From NCBI RefSeq assembly GCF_001999965.1, contig NZ_CP019646.1:2108001-2172000 (forward strand): 64,000 bases of DNA, read 5' to 3'. How positions within the stretch are numbered: position 1 is the first letter of the stretch; each line of letters begins with the position of its first letter. Source of the stretch: Limihaloglobus sulfuriphilus (GTDB lineage: Bacteria > Planctomycetota > Phycisphaerae > Sedimentisphaerales > Sedimentisphaeraceae). Below the pieces are notes generated by a model. It saw nothing but the letters and a program-made list of their open reading frames with translations. It ran no database searches and was not told the DNA's origin. A program made the translations under genes and the position numbers. This document shows, one piece after another, positions 8,754 to 17,602 of the stretch.

Positions 8754-9191
8754 ACATCAATCAATTACTGTTCTAAACTAATAACTTATAGTTAATAACT
8801 TATAGTTGTTGAATTCGCTTCGCTCATACTTGAAAAAATATAAGCTGAAAACTATCTCAAACTATTAGTTAATAGTTATTAGTTCTTCACTCATTTATCG
8901 GATGTGTTCCGCTCTACTAAAGATAACATTCTAATGAATGCCAGTCTTATAATGAGTTGAACTTAGATAAAGGATCTAAAATGTCAGAATTAAATATTCT
9001 TAATTCTAAATTCCCTATTCTAAATTCTAAAAATAAATATCCTTATTGCTCTGATTTTCGATTCGGTTAAATCGTTATCGCGCTAATTGTTAGAATTCTT
9101 TACTTTTGTGTCAACTGTATTAAATTTTAAAAGATCTTTATCTGATATCTCATATCTGAAATACCAGATCCACAGGTTTTATCTGCGGCAA
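8754..9191. other. tRNA-Ala to 23S spacer, no gene seen
   Basis: AT-rich spacer of about 440 bp transcribed with the rRNA. The 23S-proximal part holds the ACTAATAGT repeat. The rest contains AATTCTAAATTC-type direct repeats (about 8995-9035) and an AGATATCAGAT-like tract near 9130-9170. I see no coding region. Confidence 0.6.
8775..8891. repeat. ACTAATAGT-family spacer repeat, 5' side of 23S
   Basis: A copy of the 5455-5575 repeat in the same orientation, sharing the block TAGTTGT(T/C)GAATTCGCTTC and a following TACTTG(A/T)AAAA segment, bounded by ACTATTAG/TAATAGTTATTAG tracts. Two copies flanking 23S may help form or may be drawn into the processing stem, or may simply be a dispersed element. 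Confidence 0.6.
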
Positions 9192-9264
9192 TGGAGCTGG
9201 ACGGAGTCGAACCGACGACCTCCTGGATGCAAACCAGGCGCTCTCCCAACTGAGCTACAGCCCC
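9192..9264 (-). tRNA. tRNA-Ala (anticodon TGC)
   Basis: The 73-nt minus-strand sequence starts GGGGCTGTAGCTCAG, has the anticodon loop TTTGCAT, T-arm GGTTCGACTCC, and a closing acceptor stem GGGGCTG/CAGCTCC with 3' A; CCA is not encoded. It sits between tRNA-Ile and 23S, the usual spacer position. Confidence 0.96.
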
Positions 9265-9334
9265 GAGACCAAACAGATCTCAAATCTCAAATTTGAAATC
9301 TCAAATGCAGAAATCTTTTTAAGATTTCTGCCAG

Positions 9335-9409
9335 TGGGCCCGGGAGGACTCGAACCTCCGACCTCTCGCTTATCAGGCGAACGCTCTAGCCGGCTGAGCT
9401 ACGAGCCCA
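9335..9409 (-). tRNA. tRNA-Ile (anticodon GAT)
   Basis: The 75-nt minus-strand sequence starts TGGGCTCGTAGCTCAG, has anticodon loop CTGATAAG, T-arm GGTTCGAGTCC and 3' CGGGCCCA. It is the first gene of the transcript. In most bacteria a 16S gene would stand directly upstream; here only a leader and promoter do. Confidence 0.96.
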
Positions 9410-9752
9410 ATCTTCTAAAGCCCTCTAAACCCGATTAAAGGAAAAGCAGGCTCTCAAGTCCTGTCGCTTATTCGCTTATCAAAGAACCGCCTCTAAAGGC
9501 GTATAACCCACCCGAGCTAACTCAAGTGAGACGAGAAAATATAACCGTTTTTTAATATACGTCAAGGGCCGTATTGAGAAATTTTGAAAAAAAAGTAATT
9601 TAACCGTTTTTTTATGCATTCCAAAGGAGAGCAGAGGTTCACCGGCCATGGGAATTGATGACGTATTCTTATGCCACTAATAGCTTTACAGAACATTTTG
9701 CTGAGATAGAGTTTTCACGGCCGATAAAATAATCTTTTGCAGAATCAGAAAA
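9410..9752. other. Leader and upstream region of the tRNA-23S-5S operon
   Basis: No 16S sequence is present: the anti-Shine-Dalgarno end motif is absent and no conserved 16S block is recognisable. The stretch holds the operon promoter (9538-9565), a leader with a small hairpin (CCGCCT/AGGCG, about 9487-9501), and AT-rich DNA up to the xer stop codon. Confidence 0.7.
9538..9565 (-). promoter_or_regulatory. Promoter of the tRNA-Ile/tRNA-Ala/23S/5S operon
   Basis: The minus strand shows TTGACG and TATATT separated by 16 bp, roughly 130 bp upstream of tRNA-Ile. The position shows that the large-subunit rRNA genes have their own transcription start and are not the distal part of a longer operon. 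Confidence 0.7.
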
Positions 9753-10646
9753 TCATGCTCTGGGATGGAATTCTTTATGTATCTTTTTCAGCCTGTCACT
9801 ATCGACATGTGTGTATATCTGTGTCGTGGATATGTCGGCATGGCCAAGCAGCTCCTGAACGCTCCTCAGATCTGCGCCGCCGCTCAAAAGATGTGTAGCG
9901 AAACTGTGCCTCAGTGAATGGGTCGTCAGCCTCGGGCCAAGGCCTGCACGGGATGCGTACTTCTTCACCATACGCCACAGAAACGTTCGTTCCAGCGGCC
10001 TGCCGCTGTGCGTCAGGAAAAGCTCTTCACAAGGTTTTTCATCATTTAAAAGCTGGGCCCGCTGCTTTTTTATATACTCTGTGATTGCCTTAATTGCGGG
10101 CACGCCTACCGGCACAAGCCTCTCCTTGTTTCCCTTGCCGATACATCGCAGATAACCTATCTTAAGATTGACATCATTGACTCTAAGGGAAACCGTTTCA
10201 CTTGCTCTCATTCCCGTAGCGTAGAGTGTCTCAAGAATTGCCTTGTCCCGCAGATAAAATCTGTCGCTCTGCGGCTCAGGTGCATCCAGCAGTCTCTTTA
10301 CGGCATCAGTGTTGTAAACCTGGGGCAGCTTCTGCCATAGCTTAGGCGATTCGAGCAGCTCTGTAACGCTCTGACTGCTAATGCCGTTTGCCAGGGCGAA
10401 CTGCAGAAACATCTTAACCGCCACAAGAGACCTGCGGACGCTGGACTCAATTTTACCCGATAGCGCAAGCTCATGCTGATAGCTGATAATGATACTTGAA
10501 TTGACTGATGCGATGGATTCTATTCCGCTGCCGCCGCAAAAACCCGCAAAATCACAAAGATCCCTGCCGTAAGCAAGTATGGTATTTACACTCAAACCCG
10601 CCTCAAGAGAGAGATAATCGAGATACTCGCAAATCTGATCTCCCAT
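9753..10646 (-). CDS. Tyrosine recombinase, XerC/XerD type
   Basis: Site-specific recombinase that resolves chromosome dimers at dif with its partner. From the ATG at 10646 it has 297 residues, the usual XerD length. A TTG 69 bases upstream would add 23 residues without family similarity, although it has a somewhat better GGGGAG-like ribosome site. An N-terminal SAM-like core-binding domain (LSVNTILAYGRDL) is followed by the catalytic domain: Arg147 in TGMRASE, the HSLRHSF box, LLGHADISTTQIYTH and nucleophile Tyr278. It is at the 3' end of the minus-strand run psd-pssA-hisA-rsgA-hemW-DUF1573. C versus D assignment is not decided. Confidence 0.92.
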   Translation of the reverse strand: MGDQICEYLDYLSLEAGLSVNTILAYGRDLCDFAGFCGGSGIESIASVNSSIIISYQHELALSGKIESSVRRSLVAVKMFLQFALANGISSQSVTELLESPKLWQKLPQVYNTDAVKRLLDAPEPQSDRFYLRDKAILETLYATGMRASETVSLRVNDVNLKIGYLRCIGKGNKERLVPVGVPAIKAITEYIKKQRAQLLNDEKPCEELFLTHSGRPLERTFLWRMVKKYASRAGLGPRLTTHSLRHSFATHLLSGGADLRSVQELLGHADISTTQIYTHVDSDRLKKIHKEFHPRA

Positions 10647-10778
10647 CGGAAAGAGCCTGAGCCGTTGGTACAAATTTTGTATCTGAATAGTCACATTCAA
10701 ACTCTTAAAACCCAAAAGAAAACGTTTGCCGCTCCCCTTTGAGCCCGGTAAGATGCCTTGTTAAATTTAAGGCGGTAC

Positions 10779-11816
10779 TTATTTCTTGTACCAGCCTGCG
10801 ATGTCTATATTTAGAACCTCGCCGTTTTCGAGCTCTATCCTTAAATCATCCTTAAAATAAAGCTCTTCTTTATCTTTATCGGGAGCGGTTATTACTATGT
10901 TGAACCTAAGCATTCCGGTATCTGTCTCAAGCTCAGCGGCCTCTACCGGCTCACCGTTTGAATCCAGCAGACTGACAGTACCGTTTGCGTCGGTAATAGA
11001 CTTAATTTTCATTTTCTTCTCAGAGCTGCTCTTAATCCACACAGAACGCTTCTGCAGGGCACCGCCGACGGCATTAAGGAAGACCACTCTCGACGGGCTT
11101 ACGACGTACTTTGGCGTTGTGCTGTAACTTACCAGCACACTCTTGCACTCCGGATGGCTCAAGTCAAGCGTGATTGCACCATTGAGGTTGTTTGCAAGCC
11201 TGTCAGAGTCGGCTTTAAGTTTAAAGGTAAATTCCTTTGCTGTTTTGTTCGGGTCATAGTTAAGCTCTATTGCATTGCCGGTACATCTGTAACTCTTTAC
11301 AGAAAACTCTTTACCATCGAGGCTCTGCAGTTTTAAGTCGGGTGCCCCGGCGTTTTTCTCTGCGAGTGAGAGCTGCAATTTTTCCGGCATAACTTTGACT
11401 TTAAAAACAGTGTTTGCCTTAATTTCCAGTGAATACTTTGGATTTGCCGGATCATTGCTGTAGATATAAAGATGTTTTGTCATTAAGCCGGCACGTGTTG
11501 CCGCGGTGAAAGTCACATCTATCTCTCCCGCTTCGCCCGGAGCTATGTTTTTCTTTTTCAGGGCGGGTACCGTACAGCCGCAGGTAGATTGAATATGGTC
11601 GATTACAAGCTCTGCATCACCGGTATTCTTAAACTGGTACGCGAACCTATGCTTTGATTTGGGAGCAACGTCGCCAAGATCCACGGTAGAATTAGTCACA
11701 ACCAGAACCGGAGAACCGGAGACGGATTTTGTTGCCGCGGCTTCCTGGGCCAGAACGGATAAACAGCAGAAAACCGATGATGTTAATAATATGGCAAGTT
11801 TAACCTTTGAAAACAT
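10779..11816 (-). CDS. Secreted DUF1573 domain protein
   Basis: A 345-residue protein with a signal peptide (MFSKVKLAILLTSSVFCCLS, cleavage around AQEA). A DUF1573 immunoglobulin-like domain follows at about residues 40-140 (VDLGDVAPKSKHRF, then STCGCTVP, then YIYSNDPANP). The paired cysteines of the TCGC motif are typical of the family, which is abundant in Bacteroidetes and planctomycetes and has no firm function. The C-terminal 200 residues are beta-rich and look like further Ig-like modules. An AGGAG site precedes the ATG. It probably works in the periplasm or at the cell surface. Confidence 0.85.
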   Translation of the reverse strand: MFSKVKLAILLTSSVFCCLSVLAQEAAATKSVSGSPVLVVTNSTVDLGDVAPKSKHRFAYQFKNTGDAELVIDHIQSTCGCTVPALKKKNIAPGEAGEIDVTFTAATRAGLMTKHLYIYSNDPANPKYSLEIKANTVFKVKVMPEKLQLSLAEKNAGAPDLKLQSLDGKEFSVKSYRCTGNAIELNYDPNKTAKEFTFKLKADSDRLANNLNGAITLDLSHPECKSVLVSYSTTPKYVVSPSRVVFLNAVGGALQKRSVWIKSSSEKKMKIKSITDANGTVSLLDSNGEPVEAAELETDTGMLRFNIVITAPDKDKEELYFKDDLRIELENGEVLNIDIAGWYKK

Positions 11817-11898
11817 TTATATCTCCTGATATTTAGAAAAAAATAATACCTGAATATTTGTTTGTCATAACTATTTATATACAAACAACATGTTTTGT

Positions 11899-13041
11899 TC
11901 AACAAAAATCACATAAAATATTGTCAGCCACAGCCAGAGCTTCACGTGTTAAGCGATATCCGGCATGAGTCTGCTCAATATTTCCATTTTTCATGTGCAT
12001 ATCAATCCGGCCTGAATACAAATCACGGAAATCCATGCCAGTTAGCGACTTATACTCTTCAAGGACAACGCCGCGTCTCAGCCTCAGATTCAAAACCGCC
12101 GTCTCAGAAGCAAAATCAGAGCCTGAAACAGCCCTGAAAGTAGAGGCCCCCGAGCCGCCCGACTCGATTCGCTTTAGATAGCGTTCAATATTGTCGGGGT
12201 TATGGTAACGTGCTCCATTATAAAAAGACGCCGCACCCGCCCCAATACCGATATAGCCGGTATTCTTCCAATAAACGATATTATGTTCGCACTCAAAACC
12301 GGTTTTGGCAAAATTGGAAATCTCGTACTGCCTGTAGCCGGCTTCTTGAAGCCTATCGATCGCAAATTCATACATCCAGCGGTCAGTTTCTTCATCAATT
12401 ACTGTAATTTCGCCTTTTTTGAGCCTGTCATACAGTCTGCTGCCGCGGTCATAACTGAGACTGTAGGCTGATATATGCTCTACCCCGGCTGCAATCGCCT
12501 TTTCAATGCCGGCTTGCCAGTCTTCTTTGCAGGTTTGCGGAATAGCAAATATCAAATCTATACTTACGTTGGAAAAACCAGATTCACGTGCGGCCGCAAG
12601 AGCCTCTAACGCTGTCTGCGGCGGATAAGGCCTGCCCAGATACCTGAGCTCTTTATCATTAAACGACTGCACACCGATACTTAGCCTGTTTACGCCATGA
12701 TTGAGCAAAACAGAGCAGTATTCCGCATCGATCTGGCCGGGGTTGGCCTCGAAGGTAAATTCACTCACCTCCCCCAGACGTCCGGCAATCCCATCAAGAA
12801 GGACAGAAACGGTATCTATACCCAGGATACTGGGCGAGCCGCCGCCGATGTACACAGTCCTTACAGAGCCGTTTTTTAAATTATACTGATCCAGCTCTTT
12901 GAGAACCGCACTAATGTAGCGTTTTTGAAGCAATGCGAATTCTTCGCCGTCCATCTGGCTTACGGGCACAGAGTAAAACCCGCAATACATGCACTTTGAC
13001 CTGCAAAACGGAATATGTATATATAGCGATAAGTCTTTCAA
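11899..13041 (-). CDS. hemW: Radical SAM heme chaperone HemW-like protein
   Basis: A 380-residue member of the HemN/HemW family. The start YIHIPFCRSKCMYCGFYS carries the CxxxCxxC cluster with the extra downstream aromatic/Cys arrangement of HemW rather than HemN; true HemN has CxxxCxxCxC. YIGGGSPS and LSIGVQSFND are family boxes, and the C-terminal HemN_C domain is present (from about 290). Family members deliver heme to respiratory enzymes and do not oxidise coproporphyrinogen. The ATG overlaps the rsgA stop by 4 bp (ATGA), so the two are translationally coupled. HemN activity cannot be fully excluded from sequence. Confidence 0.9.
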   Translation of the reverse strand: MKDLSLYIHIPFCRSKCMYCGFYSVPVSQMDGEEFALLQKRYISAVLKELDQYNLKNGSVRTVYIGGGSPSILGIDTVSVLLDGIAGRLGEVSEFTFEANPGQIDAEYCSVLLNHGVNRLSIGVQSFNDKELRYLGRPYPPQTALEALAAARESGFSNVSIDLIFAIPQTCKEDWQAGIEKAIAAGVEHISAYSLSYDRGSRLYDRLKKGEITVIDEETDRWMYEFAIDRLQEAGYRQYEISNFAKTGFECEHNIVYWKNTGYIGIGAGAASFYNGARYHNPDNIERYLKRIESGGSGASTFRAVSGSDFASETAVLNLRLRRGVVLEEYKSLTGMDFRDLYSGRIDMHMKNGNIEQTHAGYRLTREALAVADNILCDFC

Positions 13042-14264
13042 TATCCGCCCTCTTCCTGAATACTTTCAAGTATTCTCAAGTAACTCTCGTATCTCTGGCG
13101 GGTTATTCGGCCTTCTTCAAGTGCCTCTTTAACGCGGCAGCCAGGTTCGTGGGTATGGCTGCAATTTGAGAATCTGCACTGTTCTGCGTATTCGTTAAAT
13201 TCTTCAAAAAACCATTTTAAATCTTCCGGTTCAATCTTCCAGATTCCAAACTCCCGTATCCCCGGCGTATCTATCACCGATATTCCGCATTCGGCAGTAT
13301 AAAGGCACGAATTGGTAGTTGTGTGCCTGCCCAGCCCCGTTGTATCATGCACACTTCCGACGCGGGCCTTAATATCGGGCAGAATGCAATTCAGAAGCGA
13401 GGTCTTTCCGGTTCCGCTGTGGCCGACAAACACACACATTTTATCTGCAAGAAGCGACTTGAGTTCATCAATCCCGACCCTTTCATCTGCGGATGTCTCT
13501 ACGATCTCCATCCCAAGCTGCCTGTACGGCTCAAGAACGGAGAGCTCGCCGCCGCGGCCTTTCTTGTCTATAAGGTCTATCTTGTTTACACAGATAACCG
13601 GCTTTACGCCGCCCCTTTCAGAGGCGATGATATAGCGGTCAATGAGGCTCGGCCGAATCTCCGGACGTTTTATTGACGCGACAACAACCGCAACATCAAC
13701 ATTTGCGGCGATAACCCGTTCTATCCCCGGCTTGAGCGGGTCAGGTCTGGAGAGCCTGCTTTTACGGGGCATAACAGACTGAACCACCGCTGTACCGTCA
13801 CGTGCGAAAGCAAACTCAACGCAATCACCTACGGCAATCTCGCTCTTCTGGTTCATGGAGATTTCAGGCCCGATAAGGCAGAAGAAATTCTCTCTTTCGC
13901 TCTGTACCTCGCAGCCTCCGGCCTCCACAAAAACAACAATCCCCTTTCGGCTGTCTGTATATTCATGCTGGTCTGTAAGCTGAGAATCTGCCTCTATAAG
14001 AGAGTTTATCCCTTCTTCCTCTATGACCTTTAATGCCCAGTCGTCAATTGTCACTGCATCAAGCCTGTCCGGTTTCTGAAAATTGAGCGTATCATCATAG
14101 CTGCGCATGCTTTTGAATTCTTTTCTGCCGGCTCTGCGTTTATTTTTGGCGTTAACCTGGGCGGCCTTTCTGATATTCGCGGCCCGCTTGTACAGAAGAC
14201 GCTTCTGGCCGGCCGTAAGTTTTGAAAGCTGCTGTTGAAAATATTTCCGCTTTGATTTTTTCAA
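13038..14264 (-). CDS. rsgA: Ribosome small-subunit-dependent GTPase RsgA
   Basis: Circularly permuted GTPase that matures the 30S subunit by checking the decoding centre. The order is OB fold (about 105-180), NKID (G4), the P-loop GHSGTGKTS (G1), TTGLGRHTT (G2), DTPG (G3), then a zinc knuckle CRFSNCSHTHEPGC. At 408 residues it is longer than the usual 290-350. The extra is an N-terminal, very basic, helical extension of about 70-100 residues (KKSKRKYFQQQLSK onward), likely RNA-binding. It lies 37 bp downstream of hisA and overlaps hemW. Confidence 0.95.
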   Translation of the reverse strand: MKKSKRKYFQQQLSKLTAGQKRLLYKRAANIRKAAQVNAKNKRRAGRKEFKSMRSYDDTLNFQKPDRLDAVTIDDWALKVIEEEGINSLIEADSQLTDQHEYTDSRKGIVVFVEAGGCEVQSERENFFCLIGPEISMNQKSEIAVGDCVEFAFARDGTAVVQSVMPRKSRLSRPDPLKPGIERVIAANVDVAVVVASIKRPEIRPSLIDRYIIASERGGVKPVICVNKIDLIDKKGRGGELSVLEPYRQLGMEIVETSADERVGIDELKSLLADKMCVFVGHSGTGKTSLLNCILPDIKARVGSVHDTTGLGRHTTTNSCLYTAECGISVIDTPGIREFGIWKIEPEDLKWFFEEFNEYAEQCRFSNCSHTHEPGCRVKEALEEGRITRQRYESYLRILESIQEEGGY

Positions 14265-14301
14265 ACCTGTTCCCCTGCCGCGTTTGCCCTGCTCAACAAG
14301 T

Positions 14302-15021
14302 TCAAATACCGCTCTCTGATTTGAGGGCCTCTCTTATATCAATCTTACCCTCATAATACGCCCTGCCTATTATCGCGCCGCTGACGCCTGCCTTGTCTAA
14401 ATTTCTGATATCGTCAATACTGCTGACACCGCCGGCGGCAATAACCGGAACTTTGACCGCGGCGGCTAACTCGCCGGTGCGTTCCACGTTTGGGCCGCTA
14501 AGCATCCCATCCCTGGTTATATCAGTATATATGATTGCCGCGATGGGCAGTTTCTCGGCCTTTAAGGCATATTCTATCACAGTCTCTTCAGATTCTCCAA
14601 GCCAGCCTTCTGTTGCAAGACTGCGCCCCCGGGCATCGAGACCCGCGGCGAGTCTTTTGGGAAACTTCTCGCACATACGCCCAAACCATTCATAATCGGT
14701 TACCGCCCTTGTACCTACAATCAACCGTTCAACCCCTGCATCCAGGAGCATCGAGATCGTGTCCTGGTCACGGACACCGCCGCCTACCTCGACTTTGAGC
14801 CCGCCCAGAGCTGTTATCCTGCGAATAGTTTCTATGTTTTCGCTGCGGCCGCTCTTGGCACCGTCAAGATCTATCACATGCAGCCACCGGCTTCCAAAAT
14901 CAATGAATTCCCGGGCCTGATCTACAGGATCATCTCCATAGACAATTTTCTTGTCATATTCACCCTGTATCAGACGCACACATTTACCGTCAATTAGATC
15001 TATAGCCGGAAGTATATCCAT
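14302..15021 (-). CDS. hisA: 1-(5-phosphoribosyl)-5-[(5-phosphoribosylamino)methylideneamino]imidazole-4-carboxamide isomerase (HisA)
   Basis: Fourth step of histidine synthesis: Amadori rearrangement of ProFAR to PRFAR in the cytoplasm. A 239-residue (beta/alpha)8 barrel with the two half-barrel repeats. It has MDILPAIDLIDGKCVRLIQG with the first catalytic Asp, GGGVRD, then TDITRDGMLSG with the second catalytic Asp and IAAGGVSS for phosphate binding. It lies four bases downstream of pssA within the psd operon, away from other his genes, so it is an isolated pathway gene here. Confidence 0.96.
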   Translation of the reverse strand: MDILPAIDLIDGKCVRLIQGEYDKKIVYGDDPVDQAREFIDFGSRWLHVIDLDGAKSGRSENIETIRRITALGGLKVEVGGGVRDQDTISMLLDAGVERLIVGTRAVTDYEWFGRMCEKFPKRLAAGLDARGRSLATEGWLGESEETVIEYALKAEKLPIAAIIYTDITRDGMLSGPNVERTGELAAAVKVPVIAAGGVSSIDDIRNLDKAGVSGAIIGRAYYEGKIDIREALKSESGI

Positions 15022-15025
15022 GTAT

Positions 15026-15982
15026 TCAGTCCTGTAAATTCTCTGTTTGCTTATCAGAATCTTGAGCCGGGCAATGAGCCGGTTTTCTTTTTATTTTTCT
15101 GCCGACAGCCTTAGACACTCCGCTCAGCGCAAAAGCAGAGAACGAAAGCAGCAGCGCTATCGACAGCGACCAGATTATCAGCCCTATGCATCCCGCGGCT
15201 ATAAGCAGGTACTCAAAAGGTTTTCTGCCGCGAAGGTAATGGTTTATGAGATGAGGGTATTCTATACGGCTGATCATCAGCAGGCCAAGACCTATTGTTA
15301 TAAACGGTATGGTATAGACAATGAAATATTCAACAAACTGATACAAGAAAGACTGCGGCCCGTGACTTAGATAGATATCCTGGAAGAAAACTATTACGGC
15401 AGCGAGCACACCGGCCGCGGCAGGCGAGGGTATCCCCGTAAAACTCGAGTGTGAGCTGCTTTCTTCTTCATTTTCAACGTTAAACCTCGCCAGTCTGACA
15501 ATCGTGCAGATAACATATACCGCGGCGGAGAGCCAGATAAAACGAACCATTGGCCCCCTTGCCAGAGAGCCGGGATTAACAAGCGTATCAATCTTATGCT
15601 GCATAACAGCCCAGATCAGAAAAGCCGGAGCTGCGCCAAAGCTGAGACAATCGCAAAGGCTGTCGAGCTGGCCGCCAAAACTTGACGTGGAATGACTCAG
15701 ACGGGCCAGATGTCCATCGAGCATATCAGCAATCATCGCAAGAAAAATCAAAACCCCGGCAAGCCCGAAGTTTGTAAACTGAATACCATGCAGCGCAAAA
15801 CTTGTTTCACCCTCGAGCACGCCCCTGCTGGAGAGACATATTGAGGCGAACCCCAAACCGCCGTTAAGAAGAGTCACAAGCGCCGGGAGAACAGAGATGT
15901 ATTTGAGGCGGCGGAGTTTTTTCTTTTTATGGTTTTCCAGCTCAACCTCTTCGATTACAGTTTCTTCAAAATCCTTCCTCAT
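15026..15982 (-). CDS. pssA: CDP-diacylglycerol--serine O-phosphatidyltransferase
   Basis: Makes phosphatidylserine from CDP-diacylglycerol and serine in the inner membrane. The CDP-alcohol phosphotransferase motif DG-x2-AR-x8-G-x3-D-x3-D is read as DGHLARLSHSTSSFGGQLDS followed by LCD. Several membrane helices follow to about residue 290, and the 318-residue length fits the PssA subfamily with a long C-terminal membrane part. The N-terminus is charged (EEVELENHKKKKLRRLK). It overlaps psd by 4 bp, so the two consecutive steps to phosphatidylethanolamine are coupled. Confidence 0.93.
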   Translation of the reverse strand: MRKDFEETVIEEVELENHKKKKLRRLKYISVLPALVTLLNGGLGFASICLSSRGVLEGETSFALHGIQFTNFGLAGVLIFLAMIADMLDGHLARLSHSTSSFGGQLDSLCDCLSFGAAPAFLIWAVMQHKIDTLVNPGSLARGPMVRFIWLSAAVYVICTIVRLARFNVENEEESSSHSSFTGIPSPAAAGVLAAVIVFFQDIYLSHGPQSFLYQFVEYFIVYTIPFITIGLGLLMISRIEYPHLINHYLRGRKPFEYLLIAAGCIGLIIWSLSIALLLSFSAFALSGVSKAVGRKIKRKPAHCPAQDSDKQTENLQD

Positions 15983-16671
15983 TTGCTCCTCTCGTATTCT
16001 GCTACTTTGGTAAGGCCGGCAGAGACTTTATCGCCTGGTTTTACACAGGGTTCAATCCCCATATTAACGGGAAAGTACAACTCTGTCCGCGAACCGTATT
16101 TGATCATGCCGAATTTCTGACCGATCTGATACACATCACCTTCATTGGCGGCGCATACGATACGTCTGGCTATTGCCCCGCTTATCTGCCGGACAACCAG
16201 CCTGGCACCGGGACCGCCGGTCATAGTCATATAAACATCATTAGACTCGTTGACCTTGGAGGACTCGGCTTTCATGGCGTTAATGTAGCGTCCCTTACGG
16301 TACTTTTTGCCGTCTATACGGACATCTGCCGGCATACGGTTAATATGAACATTAAAAACGCTCAAAAATATACCGATTCTCACCGCCGGACCGTCTATAT
16401 GCTCGGCATCATCAACGATGCCCACATCACTTACCACACCGTCAGCAGGCGATATAAGAAACCCCTCTCCCTCGGGAACAACCCTGTGCGGATCCCGAAA
16501 GAAAGAAAATTGCCACACCAGAACGGCAAACAACATCACTTCTATGCTTACAATCGCCCAGGCAGGCACATTTTTGCGCAAAACCAGCAGTAACACCAGC
16601 ATCAACAAGAGGTTAATGACTGGATAAACAGCAACCTGCGGCAATCCATATTTTGTTATCGGTAATCTCAT
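15979..16671 (-). CDS. psd: Phosphatidylserine decarboxylase (short, archaetidylserine-like form)
   Basis: Pyruvoyl-dependent enzyme converting phosphatidylserine to phosphatidylethanolamine. From the ATG at 16671 it has 230 residues, the size of the small Psd form. Visible family features are SPADGVVSDV, FLSVFNVHINRMP and the self-cleavage region FGMIKYGSRTELYFP, where the serine of the GS pair becomes the pyruvoyl group. Two N-terminal membrane helices are seen. A TTG at 16689 is in frame but overlaps the -10 box, so the ATG is chosen; this leaves almost no leader. It heads the operon with pssA. Confidence 0.94.
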   Translation of the reverse strand: MRLPITKYGLPQVAVYPVINLLLMLVLLLVLRKNVPAWAIVSIEVMLFAVLVWQFSFFRDPHRVVPEGEGFLISPADGVVSDVGIVDDAEHIDGPAVRIGIFLSVFNVHINRMPADVRIDGKKYRKGRYINAMKAESSKVNESNDVYMTMTGGPGARLVVRQISGAIARRIVCAANEGDVYQIGQKFGMIKYGSRTELYFPVNMGIEPCVKPGDKVSAGLTKVAEYERSK

Positions 16672-16680
16672 ATAAACTAT

Positions 16681-16708
16681 ATTATACAACTCTTGAGATA
16701 AATATCAA
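16681..16708 (-). promoter_or_regulatory. Promoter of the psd-pssA-hisA operon
   Basis: The minus strand has TTGATA and a perfect TATAAT separated by 16 bp. The TATAAT ends about 10 bases before the psd ATG, so the predicted start of transcription is within a few bases of the start codon, implying a leaderless or near-leaderless mRNA. Confidence 0.6.
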
Positions 16709-16784
16709 TATATTGCCGCGGCAAATGTCACGTGCGGCATTATTTGTGGGCATAACTTTGTCGCGGGGGATTAGTGATGCCGTG

Positions 16785-17510
16785 TTAAGTAAATTCACTT
16801 GTTTCATTTCTGATGTTTTCTAAATTGCCGAACGAAACCAGCTCGTCTCCGAGCAGTAAAGTTGTTCCTGCACTGGGGTTAGGTATTGTTTTGTCCTGTC
16901 TTATTATCGCCAGCACCGTTATATCGTTTTTCCTCAGGTCCGAATCGGCAAGTGATTTGTTTAGAATGCGGCTCTTTTCGGTTACTTCAAACCGGGCAAC
17001 TCCATATCCGCCGGTTATAACAACGAGCTCTTCGATGCTGACAGGGTTAAACATATTGCGTTTAACAATTCTCTTACGCAAAACGGCTGTTAACTTGTTT
17101 AAAAACTTAACGTTAGTGAAAAGACGGTACACAAAATAAAATATTAATATCAAAAACGAGGCGTTTATCCAGGGTATTGCCGCAGGTGGAATTGTCAGCG
17201 GCAGCCACGATTCAGAAATAATTGTCGCCCAGATGGCTTCCTGAGCGTTAAGGGCACTGGCTACAGAGGCGATCATGGTTACCAGACCGGCATTACCCAG
17301 AACTATCAGCACTGATGCAATTCGGCGGCGCTGCGGGTGAGAGGTTATAAGCTCTGATTCGCGTGTGGTAAAACCGGTGCCGCTGAAGCATGAGAGGGCC
17401 TGAAATTTTGCCAGTGAAAAGTTCAAACCAGTTATTTGAAAAGCAACCGCTCCAATAGTTACAATCACAAATGAAGCTACAAGAACGATTAAGAACAAAA
17501 TGATGCTCAT
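16785..17510 (-). CDS. Membrane protein with C-terminal TrkA-C (RCK_C) domain
   Basis: A 241-residue protein: an N-terminal membrane helix, two more hydrophobic segments (about 65-85 and 105-135), a basic linker, then a soluble TrkA-C-like domain at about 165-240 (RFEVTEKSRILNKSL, then NDITVLAIIR, then LLLGDELVSFG). TrkA-C domains bind small ligands and gate potassium channels or transporters. The FQALSCFSGTGFTTRES segment resembles those of ion transport subunits, but no complete channel pore is present, so it may be an accessory or ligand-sensing subunit. GGAG precedes the ATG. Function inferred only from the domain. Confidence 0.7.
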   Translation of the reverse strand: MSIILFLIVLVASFVIVTIGAVAFQITGLNFSLAKFQALSCFSGTGFTTRESELITSHPQRRRIASVLIVLGNAGLVTMIASVASALNAQEAIWATIISESWLPLTIPPAAIPWINASFLILIFYFVYRLFTNVKFLNKLTAVLRKRIVKRNMFNPVSIEELVVITGGYGVARFEVTEKSRILNKSLADSDLRKNDITVLAIIRQDKTIPNPSAGTTLLLGDELVSFGNLENIRNETSEFT

Positions 17511-17602
17511 TTAAAATGTCTCCGAAATCAGGTTTCCAGGATAAGAAAACGTTATAAATATCCTTTAATAATTACTATGTCAAGCCATGTCTTCAAAAGA
17601 TT

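Noticed and set aside
9410-9752. Hidden or partial 16S rRNA gene upstream of tRNA-Ile
   Set aside because: No conserved 16S block or 3' anti-Shine-Dalgarno sequence is present; the region is leader, promoter and AT-rich spacer.
9753-10646. Mobile-element integrase reading of the tyrosine recombinase
   Set aside because: Length, motifs and placement at the end of a household gene run fit chromosomal XerC/XerD better than a phage or island integrase.
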